64,000 bases of DNA. Origin: Phylloscopus collybita (taxonomy: Eukaryota; Chordata; Aves; Passeriformes; Phylloscopidae). This document shows, piece by piece, positions 42,801-53,600 of this stretch. The stretch lies in the NCBI GenBank assembly GCA_027886175.1, contig JAJNNQ010000013.1:6281501-6345500 (forward strand). The letters are read 5' to 3'. The first letter of the stretch is position 1. Each line of letters begins with the position of its first letter. The position numbers and the translations under genes were made by a program. The notes beneath the pieces were generated by a model. It was not told the origin of the DNA. It searched no databases and saw nothing but the letters and a program-made list of their open reading frames with translations.

Positions 42801-44582
42801 TGACAACTGCAGCAGCCCCTACAAACTTGTCCTGCTCTCTGTGCCAGGGCAGAATGGAGGCTGCTGAAGGTGAGGGAATGGGAATGTGGAAGGGGAGGAA
42901 GAGGAGGTGCCTCAGTCTGCCAAGTCAAACAGACTACTTTTTGGAGCAGCAAATCAGAATCACTGGCAACTCTGAATAAGGTACTGCTGGTACCACTGCC
43001 ATTTCTCTCCAGTCCATTTCAAGGATGGTGAATATGAATCATTATAAACCTCTTAAGGAAGTTGTCTTTGACTGTATCAAAATTTAGAGAACAACTAGTT
43101 CCTCTTCTACAAACCTAGGAAGGGAATGCTGCATGGCCTGCAGGTCACCTGGACAAACACTATACACTGGGTCACTGACTCAATTCATCATTTGATATTC
43201 TGACATATTGTTTTAATTGTTAAGACAATTAAAATATTTAACAGTGGCCCGATTTCTGGTTCTGGCCCAATTTTCTGATTACCTAATACCTAATTCTGTG
43301 CTTCACTACAGTTTAGGTTGTATAAAAATGGCCACAATAATCTTTTCTCAACTTAAGTGTGCATCATCTAAAGGAGGCTCTTGACAGTCAGCAATTCACC
43401 TGTACTAATAAAAGTTTATCCCCTACAGCCCAAGACTCTTTGGGAATATTTGGAAGCTTTACAAGAATGGTAACAACTGTCATTTCTATTTTTTTTTTCC
43501 TTCATTTAAAAATTATCCAGGGTATGAAGAACTGTAAGTCACCAAAAGCAACTTTCAACAAAGGCACATACCTGGGCAAGGCAGAAAACAGGCTCCAGTA
43601 ATGCTCAACAAACCATCTTTAACCCACCTCAAACACAACACTGCATAAGAGATCTCAATCTCTGTGGTTTATGGAGGAGAAACACAAAGCCTGCCTAGAA
43701 TCTTGATTTTTCTGTCAGGCACACTCACTGTGTGAGTATCTCTGGGCAGAAGTAGCAGTCCACCCAAGATTTCACAACAGGGGTTTCCTAAGGCTGCTGA
43801 CTAATGTAAATCGGCATGTAGAACAAGTGGTGAGTCCAGCGGCCGTGCTAGAGTCTTGGGGTTGAGAGTGAGAACAGATTTTAGAAAGACTGCTGTCACT
43901 GAAAATACAATTACAGTTGCTTCACTTAAACCATCAGATCAGCAAAATTACCAATGCTTGCCTTAGATTCTCCCTTTAAAACAAATCTCACAGTGTTACA
44001 TATTGTATATATGTACACTACATACTATGTAAGAACAGATGTGAGTGGCTAGGTCAGAAGCCCAATTAGCCACACTAATTCCTGAGATGTAATAACAGAT
44101 AAGAGTATAAGCAGAAGACAGGATGCTTCTCTAGTCTCCAGTAACTTAAGACACTAACACTTCCTATACCAAAGATGGTACCTACAATTTTAAATGGTCA
44201 TTGGTAATTCTTCCCTCCACAACCACATTAAATTTCCTTTCAAACATGTATAAGCTTTTAAAAATAGTGTTTTGCAATGGTTAGTCAAACAGTTTGAGTA
44301 CCTCCTATAAGATGGGTATGTCTTTTTGCATTTAATATCTCCAAGTTGTTATGCTATGAATCTGTGGTGAAGATGTGTTCTCTATTTACCTTCTCCATGC
44401 CAAACAAGCTCTTATAGAGATCTCTGTCTTATGATCTCTTTTAGAGATCATGTCCATTATGACTTTCCTGTGACAGCAAAGTATTTTGAGTTTTAAAAAT
44501 CTGTGCACTTCCCTTTGGTAAGAATCAGAGTATTTGTTGCACAGACAGCTGAACTTGGCTTCTTGGTGCACATGATTATATA

Positions 44583-44641
<59 letters not shown>

Positions 44642-47600
44642 TGCATGTGGCAGAATCCCTTGACCTCTCAGAATATACAGAAAAACAAAGAAACATAACT
44701 AAAGCTGCAGAGGTGACCAAGAACATACACAATGAAGCCTTTAAGTAGAAAACATTTTAAGGAATTTAAGATATTAATTTTTGTCTAACACTGGTTCAAG
44801 TATTACTATTAAAGTTCCTACAGCCTCACATGCAGAGTATACAAGACTAAAAATAACCTCACGTGAACAATTTATATATAGACACATATATACAAAGTTA
44901 ACAATGTTTTGAAACATGATGCCTCATTTGTAATTACCTCTTCTTCTGCAGTTTCTGAAGTGTTAAGTTCATGCTTTTGACAGTAAGGACCTTCCTTCCA
45001 AGCTTCTGTATCACCACAGTCACAGAAACCTCCTCCACCTGATGTTGTCATCTGAAATTATTCAAAACCAAAACAGTTCATGTGAATATGCATACATATA
45101 ATATATACACATTAAGAAATTAGTAGTCACAGCTGTACTACAAAAGCATGATCACAACACCTAGCTTTAGACAGTACCCTGTTAAAATAGCAGTGTCTAC
45201 TTTTATGACAGCTGAAAGCTTGTCCACCTCATCAGTGTGGTCAAAAGAAAAAACTCTGAACAACAAAACACCTTAAAATACCTCCATTCTGCCCCACCTG
45301 AAGTTTTGAGGTTTTTCTGAATCTATTATTTGCCATGGTATCTGTATTATGCCAAATTCTCAGAGTTTTAATCTGAACAAAGCTAAATCATTTCACATGG
45401 CACTATTACACAGTGAGTAAAAGATGTGCTTTATGACAAAAGGAATTGAGAGACTTAAATTTTTTCACATATGTAAGCATAGAAAAAAAGTATTGGAAAA
45501 TTTTAATGTGCTGACACTGTTTTAGTAAAATTTATTTTAAAGACCACCTCAAGTTAGTAAGTTTAATAATACTTTTTTTTTTGGATCACAACTATTAACT
45601 GATGCATAGAAGAATTCTTCTTTCACCTATTTTTGGCATACTTGATATACTCTATACATACAGGTACATCTTACAGTATCAACAAAACTATATGGACATT
45701 TGAAAGAACATTTGCTTACACTTTTGGATGTTATCTAGACTTGTTAATTCAATTTACTTGTTCAAAAAGTAAAAACCTATGTACGAGAAGTAAGCTGGTA
45801 TCAGCAAATTTGGCTGGGTTTCTTGATAAAAGTAGTTGTGCTTGGAGTTCTTTCCTGAATCCTAGTGTGTAGTGTAACCATGCAGTGAACAGATGTACAT
45901 TAGCAGCAGTGCAATATTGTAAAAAACAGATTTACAGAAAGGCTGCATTGGTAGTTTTCATTTAACTTTTTAGTTTAAAACCACACCAAGGTCTTCTTGG
46001 CTTTGCCTGCAGGGTTTTTTAAACTAACCTGTACTACTAATACCAGTATATTACTAAAATAAACAGCATTTACAGTTTTCATTTTCTATTTTAACTTCAT
46101 GTTTAAGCTTTACATAGAAGTGGCTTCTTAATAAAGGTTTTTCAATAGCTTTTAAAAACAGTCAAACACAAAAGTCAAAACAATTCAAAACCCAGTCTAA
46201 AGCTGTAAAATTCACAAAAGGGCATGTATTAAAAATAACATGCATTTGTAAGCTTAACTGTTGCACATGAAGTTTAATTGCTCAATATTTTAAAGTGTTA
46301 ACTTCCAGAAGATACACTCGTATCAAAACACTCAAGTTCACATAGGATTACTGCAGACATTCTGAACTTTGTGTTCATTCAGCATTTGGAAATACTGTAT
46401 ACATTCTTAAACTTGTAACTGTTTCACACACACACAAAACCACTAATAACTATGTCATTATCCTGCAGGATCACTAACCCTGTATCGGTGCTCTCTGTGA
46501 ATGCTTCCAAGAAAGCATTCCATGCACAACACACAAGTTGGGTCAACTGCGCAGTCTCTAAGAACAGCAACAACAGAAAGAAGAAAAAAAAAGCATTAAA
46601 CACTGGCTTTTGCCTTTAATTACACATTTTACAACAGATAATTTTCAAATATCACCGATATAAGTCTTCCAACTAATGCATACATTACTCTGAAAGAGGA
46701 AAGGGTTGGCTTTAAAGAGAGGAAACAAACAAAAGAGAAAAAGAATCTTGTTCTCACAGCAGAGGAGCCTTTAAAACGTTGTGTGGGTAGTACGGTCTAG
46801 CTGCCTTCAAGAGGTGAAGACAAGTATACAGGCAAGTAAAAGGTAAGTAACCCAGAATAAACCCAAGTATGTTCTCTCGAGTAGAGTACCAGCATCCACA
46901 ATCTCCAGCAATGAGAGAAGACATTTTTCACTGAACACTGGGAAGAAAGATTGCACACAACAGACTAAATCAAACCTCTGCTTCCAAGTTCAGCCCACAA
47001 GCTCAATGACGAGCTGCAAGAACACAATTTTCTCAACCAGGAGATCAGAGATCATAACAAGGTCTTGTCTACAAACACTCCCGTATTAGACAGAAGGAAT
47101 ATTTCTAGTAAAAAGGGCTAAAAAATGAGACAAATATGCATTATATTTAACTATCCCTCCGAAAAACACTGAAAATGCTTTAACTCATGTAATGCAACTG
47201 ACTTCAGGGCACCTCAAGATTAAGGCAGCTGGGTTTTGTGATGTAAAAATAAATAGCAAGAGAATGTCTGTCTTATGATGATTATTATTAAAACCAGAAT
47301 TCAGAGAAACAACTTACTTTGTTTAAAAGAAAACCCTAGAGATCACATGAAATCCCATTACAAAAACTTCTCTTAATTTCATTTAACCAAACTAAATGAT
47401 GGAAAGATCATCAGGCAACCATGACTTACTATGCACACATATTTTCTCCAGAGGAATCACTAAAGGTGAAGTTGTCAAAGCAAGATTATATCAGGCTCCT
47501 CTGGTTTAGAATAGTTTATGTCCATGGCATTATTTTTTTTTAGATTAAAAAAAACCAAACAAACCACCTCTTAATGCAGCAATGTGCCTGCAGGATTTGG

Positions 47601-50600
47601 TAGATCAGTTCTATGATATTGAATGTTGATTCTTCAGAGCTCTAAACTTGTGACAGTGTACTTACAAATTCAGTACCTTTGTCAAGTAATTTCTCAGACA
47701 AGTAACTGTGCCTATACCTAAAGCAGAAGCAGACTTGCTGCACAACTGCACAGAAAATCCACTGCTTTTAATGTGGACTTGGAAAATAATTATTTGCTGC
47801 ATTCCACAAAAGCTTAAATTAAACTCTCATTATTCTTCATTACTAGCCATAAGTTAAAGATAATTAACACACAACAGGAATCAAATGTTTCCTGATCAAC
47901 AAAAAAGAGAGAGGGACTCCATCCTCAGTATGTTAATGATCAAATATTGCTCATATGGAGCAATGAAAACGTTGGGAATTCTGTAAATTTCTTCTAAACA
48001 CACTTGCTTTCTCAAGACAAACAACTCAATATGTATCTGAAGTACCCACCAGTTTAATCTTATCCCTCTCATCATAAAGAGGTCTCAAAGCATTTCCAAA
48101 CCCAAAGGCCAGTAAGGTATTATGCTTCTAGAAGAGGAGAGCACGAGAAAGAAAAATTCTTCCACTATCGTCCTCTCCTTGTAAATGAAGGGGATGGAAA
48201 CGCAGACAAATAAACCCTTGAAATTAGAGAGACATTCTGTTCCCTATGCCACCTCACAAAGTGTTCAAGTGTCCCAACGAGTGGTAGAAACCACACAAAA
48301 TGGGAGGGATTTGTGACACAAACAAAACTTAAACTACAAAGGCTCCAGAAAAGAGAAGATGAAAATGAACTTACAGCTAGTAATACAATGGTTTAAAACT
48401 GAAGATTCTTCTAAATACTTGTAACGGGTTAGGAACCTCCTGTTCTCGTTCAAGTAAAAGTATTTTTAGAGAGATCTAGAGGTAGAGAAGGAGCTAGAAG
48501 CTGATACGCTTGTTTTAAGCATTTGATAGATTGGTTTAACAGGTCATGGGAAGAGGTCTAAAACACAGGATCAACACTAACAGCTGATATTAAACACCCA
48601 AAATACACACACATACACTTGCCCACTTACTTCTGATATATGTCCTTAAATCACCCTGAAAGGTCACTCCAAATTCTTTCTTAATCTTGCATTTCTTTTG
48701 TACAGAAAACATTCTACATTACACTAATTAATATCTTTCCATTTATACATGTGTGTCAATTTTCCCCTGATCCCACCTGTCACGAAAGATTGCAAGGATA
48801 CTTTAAAAATACACTTCAGCTATTACCTTTTCATTAGGACAGTATATTCTTATTGCAAAATACTCCATGACTTCACAGATCATAATATCACAATATTAAG
48901 TTGAACTACCTGCAAGAATACGTAGGCTCTCCCACTTTAAAGACGCGGCCACAGAGATGGGAAGGTTTGTTTGCTTGCTCAAGCTTTGGAAAACCAAAAG
49001 CAGGATCTTCACCACAAAGATACCATTCCATTGGTCCCAACAAAACGTGTTGTGCCAGCATGTCTTCTCTCTGAGGGGCAGGGTTGGGACCCCTGCAGTA
49101 AATTTTTGGTACATAATAGGCCAGATGCTGGTATACTTCTTTCTGAAGGTCATTTGCTTGCAGCCATTTCTTTTATATTAGAAGAAATGAGAACACAAAT
49201 TCTTCATTAATAAGCAGATCAAACACAGTTGTAGCCATTTAGGTTATTTTATTTCTAAATTAAATATCTAAAATGGCATTGCAAAACTAGAAAGCCATGC
49301 TTGCTTCTAAGTGTTAAATCTAAATGATCACAAAAGACAGATGTTAGGAAAGGAATACATTTTATCCTTTTGACATAGAGAAGATTCAAGAGAAAAATTC
49401 ACTAAAATTTTCCTCCAGGATAAATGACCAGTAAAATGTTGGCAGTGATTTTTAGGATACAGCCTAGACTACGTTGGTCACATTTCTCTGGAGTGCAGAC
49501 AGATGCTGCCAGCTTGGGACACAGAGGATCAGCGGGAGTCTGGAGTTGGCAAGGAACAGAGACAAAAGTACATGGAGAAAAGCAAACACAGCATTAGGTA
49601 ACAGTCCCTTTCTCATTTTATTTCAGCAAATCACCTGTGAAAATGAGGGAGTTTTGGTTTCTCCTGCAACCAAAATAACTCATCTGAATTACTATTTCAA
49701 GTGTGATATTAGATCCATGAATTCTTGCACTGGGTTTGTGAGGCAAGGTTTTCATAGCAAGGGGGCTACAGGCTGGCTTCTACTAAAGCTGCCAGAAGCT
49801 TCTCCATGTCCAAGGGAGGCAACACCAGATGGCTCCAAGACAGACCCACAGCTGGCCAAGGCTGAGCCCATCAGAGACAGCAGCAGCCCGTCTGGGATAA
49901 CAGATTTAATGAGGAATAGCATATTTAAGGGGACAAAAAAAGAGCAATGGCAGCTGGGAGATGTGAGTAAGAATATGGGAGAATAACAGCTCTGCAGACC
50001 CCAAAATCAGTGCAGAAGGAGAGACAGGAGGTGTTCCAGACACCAGAGCAGAGATCCCCCCTGAGGGCCATGGAGGTCCACTGGGGAACAGAGATCCAAC
50101 AGGGATCCCATGCTAGGGCAAAGAGGCTGAGACTCCACAGTAGGAAGGCTATGTTGGAACTGGCTCCTGGCAGGACCTGTGAGCCCATGAGAGAAGAGCC
50201 CATGCTGGAGCAGGGCTTGTGGCAGGCTTTGCTGGCAGGACTTGTGACACCACAGGGAACCCACACTGGAGCAACCTGTTCCTGAAGGACTGCACCCCTT
50301 GTGAGAGACCCAGGCTGCAGCAGTTCATAAAGAACTGTAGCCCCTGGGAAGGACTGACACTGGAAAAGCTCATGGAGGACTGTCTCACATGGGAGGGACC
50401 CCATGCTGGAGCAGAGGAAGGATGTGAGGAGTTCTGCCCTTGAGGAGGAAGGAATGCAGAAACAACGTGAGGAACTGACCACAACCCCCATTCTGGATCC
50501 ACCTGTGCTGCTCAGGTGAGGAGGCAGGGAAAACATGAGTGAACTTGAGCCAGGGAAGAGAAGAAGGATGGGGGAAGGTGTTCTTAAGATTTGGTTTTGT

Positions 50601-53600
50601 CTCTCATTACCCTACTCTGATTTGATTGGTGATAAACTAAATAAATTTTTCCCCTAGTCGAGCTGGTTTTGCACATGACAGTAATTGCTAGGTGACCTCT
50701 CCCGCTCCTTATCTCCACCACAATCCTTTCGTTGTATTTTCTCCCCTCTCCTCCAGCTGAGGAGGAGAGTGAGAGAGCAGCTTTGGTGGGTACCTGGCAG
50801 CCAGCCAAGGTCAACTCACTACAATTCTCTTAGTCAATCAATTGTAAAAAACAATGTTGGCAGTTTTTAAAAGGCATCAAACTACTGAACTGTCCCAAGC
50901 CACTTAAAAACTCACAGATTCTCCTATTTTTTTTTCCCTTGTATGTACACACAGAATAAAAAATACTCTAGGACATTTGTTTTATTTCTACCCTGTGGGT
51001 TACAAATTTAGAAAGGTTAAAACAGTAAGTTAAGACTGCAAGGTTTTTATAATGAACAAATGGGAGCAAGCAGATACTGCAAGTGTCCACTGATTAAATC
51101 CTGTGTTACATAAACAGCCTCAGCATGCCATTTCTCATTATAAATGTGACAACCAGATACCCCCTGGCAACTTCCAAAAAGAAAGTTCAAAATCAACCCA
51201 AAATCACACATGGAAACGAAGAATTAATTATGCCAAAATAAACGGGTTTGGTGATCAAATGTTAGAGCTTGATTTACTCTGAATTATTTATAACTTCCTC
51301 TAAAGAACTTATGTTTGAGATAACACAGTTGTAGTAAGTTCCTTGGGACACAGACATTCAGAGTCAGCTGAGCATCTGTGCAGACTGGCTGCATTTTTGC
51401 CTTTTTTTTAACATATTGAAGTAGTTTCATTTACTAGACACGTTTTTCTAAAGTAGAACTTGGTATTTTAAAAAAAACCTAATTCGTCAGGGTGCTTTCT
51501 TCACTTCTATTTTCCTAAGTTTCACTTCCTAGAATCATGATTGATCTGCTAAATCTTTCTATATTCATCTAGCTTTTATAGTAAAAGCCCAGGTTTTTTT
51601 TCCCAAGGAAGTAAATGGGAAAAGTTTGCCAAAAAGCCATATCCAAGAATCTAGAAGTTTACAGATAATCTCCCCATTCCCACCAGGATTCAAAGAATTC
51701 CACAGAAAAAAAAAAGGTTAAAAAGTAAAGTTTTCAACAAGAATTTTCTTTTCCCCACCAGTTCATTCATCTTTTCCTCTCCTTTCATCAGTTTTGCCAA
51801 ATAGCTACTACTGCCAGGAACTGACCCAATCACAGTGACAGTGACTTAATCTTTTCCATGATTTCCATTTAATAAGCTTGTTTTTACATTATTTTCTATA
51901 GCATATACTAGTTATTAAACTGCAAGATTTCTTCAGCAAAATATCTTTAACTTCAGTCTTTTAATTCAGCAGTACATTACTAATCTCTATCTAGAAAATA
52001 CACCGTGCATACTAGCTACACTACAAGCTCAGACAAATACCTACGCAGAGAAAATTCTTGTTCCTCGAGTAAATGGCTTTCCCATCCCAAAAATTCTGGA
52101 AGTAGTTTTCTGAAAGTTAGGTGTGGCAACGACAACCGTCATCACACCTAAATCTGTTTGTGGAGCCAGTTCTAGACACATAACTGTGCACACAGTTTTG
52201 AAAATCAGATCCTGGATGAAATAATATCAGAAGGAAATCCAGGCTACTAGGACAAGGAAACAGATGTGACTCTAAGAGCTGCCAGGAAGGCAACTGACAG
52301 CTCTGTTGTGCAAGACTGTTAATAGAAATATATACATAGGTATACATATGTTGCACTGCCTTTCTAAATCACTACCTGGGGAGCACTGAACTCCAGCAAA
52401 ACTACTCAAAACTTTGGAATTTGTTCTGTAATAAAAGCATTCCGCATTTAGGCAAGGTTTCAATTAGTATTTGTCTATCTTCTAGCCTGAAATCACACAC
52501 AAGAAACGCTAATATTCTACTCTCCCAAGAGTTTTGTTTTCTTTTATTAAAAGGGAAGTGTATTCCTCTTCACTTCCTCCCTCCTCACACTTACTCTCTT
52601 GCAACTACCTTAACTGCCCTGGGAAAAAAGTAATGTGTAACACATTGATCAAACAACACCTTACATAAGTAAATACCCAATGGTTCATCGGGGTTTCTAT
52701 TAAATTCCCATCTGAGTTAAGAGATAGCAGAAGAACAGAATGGAGAATACTAATAAGCCATAAATCAACCCACTTCCCTGTTTCAAAAGTTAAAAAATAC
52801 AATTCATGGGGTTTTTAGCTACACACACACACAAAAAAAAAATACTTGCAATTTTTTTATTTTTGTTCTTTGGAAGTTTATCATTAAGTTGTTGCCATGA
52901 GAAATTGAAACCTTAAATGCTGCAACTATTGGTTTGGAGTGGTATTTCTTTCGTTAATATTGGGCTATCAGCAAAGTAATGCTATGAGCAAAGAAGGCAG
53001 AAAAACCACACTGGATTTGAATGATCGATTTCAGAATTGGAGCTTGTGCAGGTGGTGACAGATTATAAAAATGAGAAGGATTTGACTACATTTGAGTTGG
53101 CACTTCTACCTACAGCAAATTCCTAAATGCATTCCCCTGGGTGCACGATTGTCTTGAGTTTACCTACAGTGTGACCCAAAAAAACCATCTGCTATTCACA
53201 CAGACAAGGTAATTTGGGCTCATTCTGGACTACTTTATAAATGTTTCATGGAATTATTTGGTTTGTTGTAGAGAAGAAGGAAGACTAATCCTTGAGCTAA
53301 ACTAGCTAGGATATAGCTAACTATGCACATTTGCCCATCTAATCATACCTTTATCTGTACTGAAGATATACAAGCATAATCTGAGGATAATCTGAATTAT
53401 AACAGTCCTTTATTTTCATTTGGAAAGCAGCCAATGTAATTCCCACTGGGACACACACAGACAGCTCTTCAAGGTTTTATCCTACACATCCTATGCACAT
53501 GAGCAGCCTCAATACTTAAACACACACGTTCCTCAAATGCCCAAGTATCTAAATGGACAAACATTTATGCCAGAAACAAAACCCTCTCCAAAGACTTCAC

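Noticed and set aside
44386..44748. Frames with long poly-Lys or poly-Phe runs.
   Set aside because: They are translations of the 54-base homopolymer.
49474..50536. Open frames up to 203 codons on both strands in intron 1.
   Set aside because: They fall in or across the solo LTR and its imperfect internal repeats; LTRs do not code here and no retroviral domain is visible.
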